Part shown: piece after piece, positions 23,361 through 33,419 of the stretch
How positions within the stretch are numbered: the stretch's first letter is position 1
Layout: the number at the start of each line of letters is the position of its first letter
From: Hordeum vulgare subsp. vulgare
Lineage: Eukaryota > Streptophyta > Magnoliopsida > Poales > Poaceae
DNA length: 64,000 bases
Direction of reading: 5' to 3'
NCBI RefSeq assembly: GCF_904849725.1
Contig: NC_058524.1
Span: forward strand, 346,076,823 to 346,140,822
Notes under the pieces: model-generated
Told to the model about the DNA's origin: nothing
What the model saw: only the letters and a program-made list of their open reading frames with translations
The model's database searches: none
Program-made: the position numbers and the translations under genes

Positions 23361-23608
23361 TCTTCTTCCTTTTCTTTTTTAATAAGTTAACTACTTTAGT
23401 TAGTTTATTAGGTTACTTTTTATTATATATAGGGTAATTTAGTTAGTTTATTTGGTTAGATTATTAGGCTAATTGGGTTAGTTAGTTAGGTTAGAAGAAA
23501 AAAAGAGGAAAACCAGAAGGAAAAAATGAAAAAGAAAAAAGGAAAAGAAGAAAATAATTAGAAGAAGAACGAAAAGAAGAAGGAGAAGAAGAAGAAGACG
23601 AGGAGGAC

Positions 23609-23775
23609 GAGGAGAAGGAGAAAAAAAGAAGAAGAAGAAGAAGAAAAAGAAGAAGAAGAAGAAGAAGAAGAAGAAGAAGAAGAAGAAGAAGAGGAGGAGG
23701 AGGAGGAGGAGGAGGAGGAGCAGGAGGAGGAGGAGAAAGAAGAAGAAGAAGAAGAAGAAGAAGAAGAAGAAGAAG

Positions 23776-23807
<32 letters not shown>

Positions 23808-23933
23808 GAAGAGGAGGAAGAGGAAGAGGAGAGAAAAGAAGAAGAAGAAGAAGAAGAAGAAGAAGAAGAAGAAGAAGAGGAGAAAGAAGAAGAAGAAGAA
23901 GAAGAAGAAGAAGAAGAAGAAGAAGAAGAAAAA
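23609..23933 (+). repeat. Long purine tract, (GAA)n/(GGA)n with (CAA)n core
   Basis: All bases are purines at 23609-23720, 23722-23776 and 23806-23933, apart from a (CAA)n block in the middle. The tract is imperfect GAA and GGA trinucleotide repeat. Translation in any frame gives runs of Lys/Glu/Arg, or Ser/Phe/Leu on the other strand, which are composition artefacts. Confidence 0.92.
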
Positions 23934-23963
23934 CATGAGAGAGGAGAAGAAGAAAGAAAAGGA

Positions 23964-24560
23964 CCCCGACCCCCCGCCCACGACCCCGATGCCCGACGCC
24001 ACCAACACCAGACCCTTGACCCCCGACCCCCGATGCCACTGACACCCGACTCCCGGCACCTGACACCACTGACCCCCGACTCCCGACCCCCGACGCCCGA
24101 TGCCACCAACCCTCGACGCCCGATGCCACCAACCCCCGACCCTCGACCCCCGAACCCCGACGCCACTGACACCCGACTCCCGACCCCCGACGGCCGACGG
24201 ACGACACCACTGACCCCCGACCCCCAACTCCCTACACCCGACACCACTGACCCCCGACCTCCGAACCCCGACCCCCGACTCCCGACCCCCGACGCCACTG
24301 ACCCTCGACCGCCGACCCCCGACCCCCTACCCCCGACCCCCGACGCCCAAACCCCCAACCCCGGGCCCCCGACACCTCTTTGGACTCTTGTTGATCGAAA
24401 AGACCCCAACCCCCGATGCTAGTGACCCTCGCCCCCGACGACACTGACCCCCAACCATCGACGCATTTAACCCGACTCCCGACCACCGACACCCGACACC
24501 ACCGACCCTCGACGGCACTGACTCCTGACGCCACTGAGCCCCGACCCCCGACACCCCTTC
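23964..24560 (+). repeat. CCCGACCCCCGAC minisatellite
   Basis: Degenerate short units of the CCCCCGACC and CCCGACGCCACTGA types repeat for nearly 600 bp without a fixed period. The open frames found on both strands consist of Pro/Asp/Thr or Gly/Ser/Val repeats and have no independent support. Confidence 0.85.
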
Positions 24561-25040
24561 TACCTTCTTTTGAACGAGAAGGTGCTTTTCGGCCTTCGAG
24601 AGGCCCACGAGGTCATAGTTTTGTAAATTATGAGTTAGGTCACATATTTTCCGATTATGTTAATTATAAAAACATCGTATTTGTGTTGATCGTGTGAATT
24701 TCAATGTGCAGTTGTTCGACGACCTCCACGTGCGTTGGACGAGCTTCGCCCTTGCGTTTGTTGGTGAGCACAAATGACTTCTGCTCCTACCTCCTTAATT
24801 TTCTCTGTCCCGGTCTTCGTGCCGATGAAACTTGCTAGCTATAGGTTTCTTCGATCATGAGTATGCGTGACCAGTATGTGTATCCCGTTCGAAAGGGCGA
24901 CATCTATAAATATGCATTTCTTCCTCCTTCCTCCTTCTCCTTCTTATTTTCTTCTTCTTCTCCTCTTCCTTCTCCTTCTCCTCCTCATCCTCCTTCTTTT
25001 ACTTCTTCTTCTCTTTCTCTTCTTCTACGTAGCTTAGACT
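24561..25040 (+). other. Non-repetitive island in the CACTA element
   Basis: This more ordinary sequence includes an exon-like piece at about 24709-24760 (after an AG: TTGTTCGACGACCTCCACG) followed by GTGAGCACAA, which looks like a splice donor. It could be a leftover transposase-gene exon or a captured host fragment. I cannot assign it. A pyrimidine-rich stretch follows at 24930-25025. Confidence 0.35.
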
Positions 25041-25044
25041 CATC

Positions 25045-25460
25045 GAAGAAAGGCTAAATTGGCTAATTATCCTACGAAATGACATAATTGGCTTAGTTAG
25101 ATCCAAAATGACCTATTTAATAAAAAATGACCTACAGTTAGCTAAGTTCTCTCCTAAATGACATAATAAAGCTTACGTAGCTGCAAGATGACCTATTCCC
25201 CCTAACTTAGGTATTAAATGGCCTATAATTAGCCTAGCTAGATCCAAAATGGCTTAATAAGCATAGTTTGCTCCGGAATGATCTATTTTACCCAAGTTAG
25301 CTTCGAAGCGACGTATAGTTAGCTAGGGTTCCACCTAGATGACATAATTAGCTTAGTTAGCTCCTAAATGGTCTATTTAATAAAACATGACCTATACTTA
25401 GCTAATTATCCTCGAAATGACATAATTAGCTCCAAAAAGGCATTCTTAGCGAATTTAGCC
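25045..25460. repeat. Degenerate repeat around ATGACATAATTAGCTTAG
   Basis: The phrase AAATGACATAATTAGCTTAGTTAGCTCC recurs with variation about ten times in some 400 bp, and again near 25740-25800. A pyrimidine-rich CTTCTCC block (25537-25690) separates the two parts. Confidence 0.75.
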
Positions 25461-26109
25461 CGAAGAAGGGGACAAGAGGAGAAGAAAGAGGAAAAATGAA
25501 AGGAAGGAAGATGAAGAAGAAGAGAAAAAGAAGAAGGAGAGGGAGGAGGAGCTCCTTCTCCTTCTTCTCCTCCTTCTTCTCCTTATCCCTCCTTCCTCCT
25601 TTTCCTTCTCCTTCTTCTTTTCTTCTTATTCTCCTCTTCCTTCTCCTTCTCCTCCTCCTCCTTCTTTTACTTCTTCTCTTTCTCTTCTTCTACGTAGCTT
25701 AGACTCATCCAAGAATGGCTAAATTGGCTAATTATCCTACGAAATGACATAATTAGCTTAGTTAGCTCCTCAATGGTCTATACTTCGCTAATTTCTCTCC
25801 GAAATAACAGATATATACACTTCTTAATCTAGTATTATTCTTCTAACTTTCTTATTTGTCATTTTGCAGATTACCTTCACTTCACGGGAAGCTTGGATTA
25901 TATTGATGGAATGCTTGAAGATGATTTCTTGTACCATGGCTTGTATTGAAACTAATGTAGTATATGGATATATATGAAACTTTGTATGCATGTGGATGAA
26001 ACTGGTGTAATATATGGTTTGGTACGGATGCAACTTGCATAATATGTATGCACTATGGATGAGAGTTATTTTAATATGGTTATGAGTACGGAAAGAAATT
26101 TATTTATGT

Positions 26110-26111
<2 letters not shown>

Positions 26112-26144
<33 letters not shown>
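26112..26144. repeat. (AT)n microsatellite
   Basis: An uninterrupted AT dinucleotide run of about 33 bp near the right end of the CACTA element. Confidence 0.95.
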
Positions 26145-26146
<2 letters not shown>

Positions 26147-26203
26147 TGATTATTGTTAAAAATGTTGGATATAATAAAAAAATTAATTAAAATGGGGCAG
26201 GTT

Positions 26204-26500
26204 CCCCTCTTTGCCGTCTGCCCCCACATGGCAAACGGGGGTGGGCAAACGACAAAGGGGGGAATCTGCCCCCTCTGTTTCCCCTCTTTGTCGTCTGCCC
26301 CCACATGGGAATGGGGGGGGTGGGCAGACGACAAAGGAGAGAATCTGCCCCCTCTGTTTCCCCTCTTTGTCGTCTGCCCCCACATGGCATGGGGGGGCGG
26401 GCAGACGGCAAAGGGGTGAATCAGCCCCCTCCCTCTCCCCTCTTTGTCGTCTGCCCCCACATGGCAAAGGGGGGGGGCCAACAGACGCCAAAGAGAGGAC
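26204..26500. repeat. 77-bp tandem array of TTTGCCGTCTGCCC repeats
   Basis: Four units start near 26204, 26281, 26360 and 26437, each opening CCCCTCTTTG(C/T)CGTCTGCC. Within a unit the motif reappears inverted (CAGACGGCAAAGGG or CAGACGACAAAGG), so each repeat can fold back on itself. This forms the right subterminal region of the CACTA element. Confidence 0.88.
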
Positions 26501-26847
26501 GCCTGGCGTTAACACTTAACGGGGACGTTGCACTATGTGTTGTCCCAGTTAATTTGCCGTCTGCCCCCTCATGGCAAAGAATCTTTGCCGTCCGCTTTAC
26601 AAAAGCAGACGGCAAAGAACCTCTTCACCGGATTTTTTTTTACCATCTAGTTTGCCGTCTGCTGACCGACGGCAAAGCCTTTGCCGTCCGTGGTAGCCCC
26701 CTTTGCCGTATGCCGTGGCGGACAGCAAATTTCTGAATTTCAGTAGTGATTGACGGCTCGTTACTCGTTGAAGAAAAAAGGTGAGAGATCGTGTGTGAAT
26801 AACCATAGACAAACATGAAGGTTTATTGGCGTGAATAAATTCAACTC

Positions 26848-26861
26848 AATCTGGGGCCTAA
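26848..26861 (+). other. Polypurine tract, right Tat copy
   Basis: AATCTGGGGCCTAA directly precedes the LTR start, identical to 4531-4544. Confidence 0.65.
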
Positions 26862-27413
26862 TGTTGGGGATATTACCTGCGGTATGACCCGCCCTATTAG
26901 TTCGGATCAGGTAAGCGGCAATTCAACATTCATGATCAAAGATAGGCCTTGGCCCAGGATTTGAGATGCATCAGGAGAACTTCAACGTAAAGCTCGCCAG
27001 GGCCCATGAGCCTCGATGGCGGTTCAAGATTAACGGAGAAGATAAGTCGCCGAGGAGATTTCCTAGCTTGGAAGACACGTCGGCTTAGAGATATGGAAAG
27101 CCACGATTTGTAATGTGGCCAGGACTTTGTAAACCCTAGGGCCTCGACCTCTATATAAAGGGGAGTCTCTAGGGCAGATAGGTTAAGTTAGAATCCATCG
27201 AGAGCTAGGTCAAGAGAGTTATGCCCTCCTTGTAATCGAATCCACCATCAATATACACAAAGAAGGACGTAAGATTTTAGCTCCATAGGAGGGGCCGAAC
27301 CTGGGTAAACCTCCGTCTTGCTTCCGCTCACCCCCTTTGAGTCGCCACCAAGGTGCGATGGCTCCATCACTAAGTCCTTTCACGAGGACATCTGTCGTGA
27401 CAAAACTACGACA
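26862..27413 (+). repeat. Tat/gypsy 3' LTR (552 bp)
   Basis: It starts TGTTGGGGATATTACC and ends ACTACGACA, uninterrupted. It is a clear but diverged match to 4545-7627 once that LTR's insertion is removed. A conserved TATA box lies at 27152-27160. The next base begins the truncated Angela LTR. Confidence 0.92.
27152..27160 (+). promoter_or_regulatory. TATA box of the right Tat LTR
   Basis: TATATAAAG follows GGCCTCGACCTC, at the same place as in the middle LTR. Confidence 0.65.
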
Positions 27414-27883
27414 GCTGGGCACCCTCCTCCCTCTTCTCCTATATATAGTGGAGGGTTTGGGGCTGTTTTGAGACACAACTTCTCTCTCTCTTAGCGCAGC
27501 CCTACTCCTCCACCTCCTCGTTCTCCGTACTGCTTGGCGAAGCCATGTCGGAGTGCCACGTAGTTCTACCGTCGCCACAATGTCGTGCTGCCGGAGCTCT
27601 CCCTCAACCTCTCCTCCCTCCTTGCTAGATCAAGGAGTTGGAGACGTCACCGGGCTGCACGTGTGTTGAACACGCAGACGCTGTTGTTCGGCGCATAGAT
27701 CGGAATCCACCGTGATCTGAATCACTGCGAGTACGATTCCGTCAACCGCGTTCTAGCAATGCTTCCGCTTAGCGATCTTCAGAGGTATGAATATGCTCTA
27801 CTCCTTTGCTCGTTGCTCGTTTCTCCATTGATAGATCCTTGTGTGGCGTAGGAATTTTTTTGAAGTTACTATGTTCCCCAACA
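27414..27883 (+). repeat. Angela 5' LTR, last 470 bp only
   Basis: It aligns with about 40892-41367 of the 3' LTR: TATATATAG at 27440-27448 against 40921-40929, and the shared end TTCCCCAACA. Roughly 1.25 kb of its 5' part is missing and should lie to the left of the Tat complex, outside the window. Confidence 0.92.
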
Positions 27884-27884
27884 G

Positions 27885-27901
27885 TGGCATCCGAGCCAAG
27901 G
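27885..27901 (+). other. Primer binding site, initiator-Met tRNA type (Angela)
   Basis: TGGCATCCGAGCCAAGG starts one base after the LTR. It matches the methionine-tRNA primer site used by copia elements except for a few substitutions. Confidence 0.8.
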
Positions 27902-29108
27902 TTCTATGCATAGATTCTATGCAAGAGTAGAACACAAAAGTTGTGGGCGCTGATTCGGTGACATCGTGGGATGAAGCGGCCCAAATCGACTTTACACCTA
28001 CTCTTACGTGAGACTGGTTCCACCGACCGATATGCACTTGTTGCATAAGGTGGCTAGCGGGTGTCTATCTCTCCCACTTTAGTCAGATCAGATTCGATGA
28101 AGAGGGTCCTTATGAAGGGTCAATAGCATTGGCATATCAACGTTGTGGCTGTCACATAGGTAAGAAGCGTTCTTGCTAGAAACCCTAACCAGCCACGTAA
28201 AACTTGCAACAACAATTAGAGGACGTCTAACTTGTGTTTGCAGGGTATGGTATGTGATGTGTTATGGCCAAAAGGATGTGATGTTACATATGTGATTTAT
28301 GAGATTGATCATGTTCTTGTAATAGGATTCACGAGTTGCATGTCGATGAGCATGACAACCGGCAGGAGCCATAGCAATTGTCTTAATTTATTGTATGAGA
28401 TGCAACGCCATGTGATTACTTTACTTTATTCCTAAACATTAGCTATAGTAGTAGAAGTAATAGTTGGCGTGACGACTTCACGGAGACACAATGATGGAGA
28501 TCATGATGATGCAGATCATGGTGTCATGTCGGCGACAATGATGAGCATGGTGCCCCGAAGATGAAGATCAAAGCAGCAAGATGACATTGGCCATATCATG
28601 TCACTATATGATTGCATCTGATGTTTATCATGTTTTCATCTTATTGCTTAGAACGACGGTAGCAAAGATAAGATGATCCCACATTAAAATTTCAAGATAT
28701 GTATTCCCCTAAGTGTGCACCGTTGCAAAGTTGTCTCGAAGCACCACGTGATGATCGGGTGTGATAGATTCTATCGTTCGCATACAACGGGTGTAAGCCA
28801 GTTTACACACGCAAAACACTTAGGTTGACTCAACGAGCCTAGCATGTACATTCATGGCCTCGAATACGGGAGACCGAAAGGTCGAACATGAGTCGTATGG
28901 TTGATACGATTGGCATGGAGATGCCTACCATCGATGACTAGTACGCCTCACGTGATGATCGGACACGGGCTAGTCAATGTGGATCATGTAACACTTGGAT
29001 GACTAGAGGGATGTCGATCTAAGTGGGAGTTCATTAGTAATTTTATTAGATGAACTTAATTATCATGAACTTACTCTAAAATTGTCTTTATAAATATTAT
29101 AGATCCAA
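27902..29108 (+). other. Angela 5' untranslated leader
   Basis: This 1.2-kb leader is typical of BARE1/Angela. It contains no supported reading frame. Gag starts at 29109. Confidence 0.75.
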
Positions 29109-30310
29109 TGGCCAACGCAAATGTCTCATTCAACTTCAACGCGTTCCTAGAGAAAACCAAGCTGAAAGATGATGGGAGCAACTATGCGGCTTGGGCTCGT
29201 AACTTAAAGCTCATCCTCAGTGCTTCCAAGAAGGCATATGTCCTTAGTGCACCGCTAGGTGATCCTCCCATTCCCGCGGCAACCTAGGACGTAAGGAACG
29301 CCTGGCAGTCGCGGAGTGATGACTACTCTCTGGTTCAGTGCGGCATGCTTTGCAGTTTAGAACCGGGGCTCCGAAGGCGTTTTGAGCAACACAGAGCATA
29401 TGAGATGTTCGAGGGGCTAAAACTTGTTTTTCAAGCTCATGCCCGGGTCGAGAGATATGAAGTCTCTGAGAAGGTCTTTAGTTGTAAGATGGAGGAGAAT
29501 AGTTCTGTCAATGAGCACATACTCAGAATGTGTGGGTTGCACAACTGCTTGACTCAGTTGGGAGTTGAACTTCCGGATGATGCGGTCATTGAAAGAATCC
29601 TCGAGTCGCAACCACCTAGCTATAAAGGCTTTGTGATGAATTACAACATGCAAGGGATGGAAAATACTATTCCGGAGTTGTATTCAATGCTGTAATCTGC
29701 AGAGGTAGAAATCAAGAAAGAACATCAAGTGTTGATGGTCAATAAGACCACCAGTTTCAACAAGGGAAAGGTTAAGAAGAACTTCAAGAAAGACGACAAA
29801 GCAGTTGCCGCGCTCGATAAACCAGTTGCCGGGGAGAAGCCAAAGAAAGGACCCAAGCGTGAGACTGAGTGCTATTACTGCAAGGGAACATGTCACTGGA
29901 AGCGGAATGGCCCTAAGTACTTACCGGACAAGAAGGCCAACAACGTCAGATGTATATGCGCTCGTAGTAGCTCCTGTGTATTTGATACTGGTGCTTTTGG
30001 TAACATTTGCAACTCAAAACAGGAACAGCGGAACAAGCGTAGGCTGGCAAAGGATGAGGTGAAGATGCGCGTTGGGAATGGTTCCATGGTCGATGTGATC
30101 GCCGTCGGCAAGCTACCTCTACATCTACCTTCGGGATTAGTTTTAAACCTTAATAATCGTTATTTAGAACCAGCTTTGGGCATGAACATTGTATCGGGAT
30201 CTCGCTTGATGCAAGATGGCTACTTATTTAAATCTGAGAATAATGGTTGTTCTATTTATATGAGTGGTATGTTTTATGGTCATGCCCGTTGGTCAATGGT
30301 TTATTCTTGA
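29109..30310 (+). pseudogene. gag: Angela gag and protease (decayed)
   Basis: The ATG at 29109 opens MANANVSFNFNAFLEKTKL. A TAG at 29285-29287 and a TAA at 29693-29695 interrupt the gag. The nucleocapsid zinc knuckle at 29870-29911 reads CYYCKGTCHWKRNG: the first two Cys and the His are in place, but the fourth zinc ligand is Gly instead of Cys. The aspartic protease begins near 29960 and keeps DTG (Asp codon 29984-29986). The frame is lost near 30285. Gag forms the particle and protease cuts the polyprotein. Neither can be made intact here. Confidence 0.9.
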
Positions 30311-31618
30311 TAAATCTCGATCGTGATGTTACACATAGTCGTAGTGTGAGTACCAAAAGATGGAAGGTTGATAATGATAGTCCCACATACTTGTGGCACT
30401 GCCGCCTTGGTCATATCAACATAAAGCGCATGAAGAAACTCCATACAGATGGACTTTTGGACTCACTTGATTTTGGATCATTTGACACATGCGAACCTTG
30501 ACTCATGGGAAAGATGACCAACATTCCGTTCTCCGGAACAATGGAGCGAGCAACCGACTTGTTGGAAATAATACATACCGATGTATGCGGTCCAATGAGT
30601 GTTGAAGCTCGCGGTGGCTATCGTTATGTTCTCACCCTTACTGATGATTTAAGTAGATATGGGTATGTCTACTTAATGAAGCACAAGTCTGAAACCTTTG
30701 AAAGGTTCAAGGAGTTTCAGAGTAAGGTGGAGAATCAACGTGACAAGAAAATAAAGTTTCTATGATCTGATCGTGGAGGAGAATATTTGAGTCACGAGTT
30801 TGGCGCGCACCTAAGGAAATGTGGAATTGTTTCACAACTCATGCCACCTGGCACACCGCAGTGTAACGGTGCGTCTGAACGTCGTAATCGCACTTTATTA
30901 GATATGGTGCGATCTATGATGTCTCTTACCGATTTACCTCTATCATTCCGGGGAAATGCATTGGAAACTGCCGCATTCAGTTTAAATAGGGCACCATCTA
31001 AATCCATTGAGACGATACCGTATGAATTATGGTTTGCCAAGAAACCTAAGCTCTCATTTCTCAAAGTTTGGGGCTGCGATGCTTATGTGAAGAAACTTCA
31101 ACCACAGAAGCTCAAACCCAAAGCGGAAAAATGCGTCTTCATAGGATACCCTAAGAAAACTATTGGGTACTCCTTCTATCTAAGATGCTAAGGCGAGATC
31201 TTTGTTGCCAAGAACGGATTCTTTCTAGATAAAGAGTTTCTCTCGAAAGAAGTAAGTGGGAGGAAAATAGAACTTGATGAGGTAAGTGTACCTCCTCTTG
31301 AACCAGAGAGTAGCGCAGCACAAGAAAATGTTTCTAAGGCGCCTGCACCGGGTAGAGAAGAAGTTAATGATGATGATAATGAAACCTTAGATCCATTTGC
31401 TATTGAATCTCGAAGGTCCACAAGGGTATGTTCCGCACCAGTGGTATGACAACCCTGTCATGGAAGTCATGTTGTTGGACAATAGTGAACCTTCAAACTA
31501 TGAAGAAGCGATGGCGGGCCTGGATTCGAACAAATGGCTTGAGGCCATGAAATCTGAGATAGGATCCACGTATGAGAACAAAGTATGGACTTTGGGGGAC
31601 TTGCCCGATGATCGGTGA
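30247..31618 (+). pseudogene. pol: Angela integrase (decayed), cut by Sabrina-like copy A
   Basis: The GAG-pre-integrase zinc region is at about 30400-30490 (YLWHCRLGHINIKRMKKLH). The catalytic core keeps D (HTDVCGP, 30580-30582), D (SDRGGEY, 30769-30771) and E (GASERRNR, 30877-30879). Stops at 30499-30501, 30763-30765 and 31189-31191, and a frame change near 31390-31440, break it. The frame then reads toward the RT domain (NYEEAMAGLDSNKWLEAM) and stops one base pair into the inserted LTR at 31616. Confidence 0.9.
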
Positions 31619-33157
31619 TACATCTCCAACGTATCTATAATTTTTGATGGTTCCATGACTTTGGATGTTTTGCATGCCTTTTATATATTTTCTAGGACTA
31701 ACTTATTAACTCAGTGCCAAGTGCCAGTTCCTGTTTTTTCCATGTTTTTGACCCCTTTCAGAGGAGATTTTGAAACACAGTCCAAACGGAAGAAAATCCC
31801 CGAAAAGTTTTTTTTCGTAATCGAAGAAGATCGGGAAGCTTTAGAGCCAAGGCATGGGAGCCTCAGGGGCCCCACAAGCCCCCACGCCGTGGCCAGGGGG
31901 TAGGCCGCGGCCCACAGGCTTGTGGGCCCCCTGGGCACCCTCTGACCTAGGTGTTGCGCCTATATATTCCCTCAAAATCCTAAAAAAATCAGGAGATCAT
32001 CGAAATCACTTTTCCGCCGCCGCAAGCTTCTGTCTCCGCAAGATCCCATCTGGGGCACGTTCTGGTGCCCTGCTGGAGGGGGGATTCGGATACGAAGGGC
32101 TTCTTCATCAACACCATGACCTCTCCGATGATGCGTGATTAGTTCACCATAGACCTACGGGTCCATAGCTATTAACTAGATGGCTTCTTCTCTCTCTTGG
32201 ATCTTCAATACAAAGTTCTCCATGATCTTCATGGAGATCTATCTGATGTAATCTTCTTTTGTGGTGTGTTTGTCGAGATCCGATGAATTGCGGATTTATG
32301 ATCAGATTATCTTTGAATCTTATTTGAGTTTCTTCTGATCTATCTTATGCATGATTTCATATCCTTGTAATTCTCTTCGAGTTGTGGGTTTTGTTTGGCC
32401 AACTAGATCTATGATTCTTGCAAGGGGAGAAGTGCTTGGTTTTGGGGTCATACCGTGTGGTGACCTCACCCAGTGACAAAAGGGGTAGCGAGGCACGCAT
32501 CATGTTGTTGCCATCAAGGGTAAAAAGATGGGGTTTTCATCATTGGTTTGAGAATATCCCTCTACATCATGTCATCTTGCTTAAGGCGTTACTCTGTTCG
32601 TCATGAACTCAATACACTAGATGCATGCTGGATAACGGTCGATGTGTGGAGTAATAGTAGTAGATGCAGAAAGTATCGGTGTATTTGTCTCAGACGTGAT
32701 GCCTATATGTATGATCATTTCCTTAGATATCGTCATGACTTTGTGCGGTTCTATCAATTTCTCGACAGTAATTTGTTCACCCACCGTGATATTTGTTGTT
32801 TTGAGAGAAGCCTCTAGTGAACACTATGGCCCCCGGGTCTACTCCACACCATATTTTCAGCCTTTCACTTTTTACTTCGTTGCACTTTCCGCCTTCAAAT
32901 CTCACTTTTGCAAACAATCTTGAAGGGATTGGCAACCCCTTTGAAGCGTTGGGTGCAAGATTGTTTGTGTTTGCGCAGGTACTCTGGACTTGACGAGACC
33001 CTGCTTCTGGATTGATACCTTGGTTCTCAAACTCAGGGAAATACTTACTGCTCCTGTGCTACATCACCCTTTCCTCTTCAAGGGAAAAACTGACGAGAAC
33101 AAGAGAAGTAGCAAGAAGAATTCCTAGCGCCAAGGAAGGACTTTTGTTAACGTAGCA
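31616..33157 (+). repeat. Sabrina-like A 5' LTR
   Basis: It runs from TGATACATCTCC to AACGTAGCA. A TATA box (TATATATT) lies at 31961-31968. It differs from its partner by small indels, for example a missing CTATTATCTTGTC near the start. Confidence 0.92.
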
Positions 33158-33167
33158 GAAGAATTTC

Positions 33168-33185
33168 TGGCGCCGTTGCCGGGGA
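33168..33185 (+). other. Primer binding site, tRNA-Asp type (Sabrina-like A)
   Basis: TGGCGCCGTTGCCGGGGA lies 10 bases after the LTR. It is complementary to the plant tRNA-Asp 3' end, a common primer for Athila-type gypsy elements. Confidence 0.88.
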
Positions 33186-33419
33186 GGAAGATCAAGTCAA
33201 GAACTCATCCAAGTAGGTGTCGCAAACTCATCTCTTGCATTTACTTTGTTTGTCAGTTGCCTCCCGTTTTCCTCTCCCCCACTTCACCAATTTTCCTTTT
33301 TCGTTTGCCTTTTTTGTTTGCCTTTCTCGTTCTCCCTTTTCTCTCGCTTGCTCTTTGTTCGCTGGTGTGCCATGTGCCTTCAATATGCTTGCATCTTCGC
33401 TTGCTGAAAATCTAGTGAT

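Larger units (their letters stand above)
22763..26748. mobile_element. Non-autonomous CACTA transposon
   Basis: It begins CACTATAAATTTGCCGTC and ends with the inverse motif CAGTAGTG. It is flanked by the 3-bp duplication ATT (22760-22762 and 26749-26751), as CACTA elements require. Both ends are dense in TTTGCCGTCTG and its complement, the probable transposase-binding repeats. The 3,986-bp interior has no transposase frame, only simple repeats and short exon-like scraps, so it must have moved using another element's enzyme. It interrupts the right Tat copy, whose sequence resumes at 26752. Confidence 0.9.
4545..27413 (+). mobile_element. Right Tat-lineage Ty3/gypsy element (with nested insertions)
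   Basis: It comprises an LTR, decayed gag, pol with dual RNase H, antisense gene, purine tract and LTR, all in one orientation. Nested within it are a solo LTR, a Sukkula-like LTR block and a CACTA element. The 5' LTR is shared with, or borrowed from, the left copy, giving an order of LTR, internal, LTR from the second LTR onward. No primer binding site is seen after 7627. The bases after its end (27414-27418, GCTGG) should be the right target duplication; the left one lies outside the window. Confidence 0.78.

Noticed and set aside
22724..23390. Frames of about 205 residues on both strands over the left CACTA end
   Set aside because: GC-rich, Pro/Ala/Gly-rich translation of subterminal TTTGCCGTC repeats. 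Both strands open at once, no recognised domain.
23478..24534. Several overlapping 90-280-residue frames on the minus strand (poly-Ser/Phe/Leu and Gly/Val/Ser-rich)
   Set aside because: They arise in all three frames from GAA and CCCGACC repeats. Low complexity with no start context or domain, so composition artefacts.
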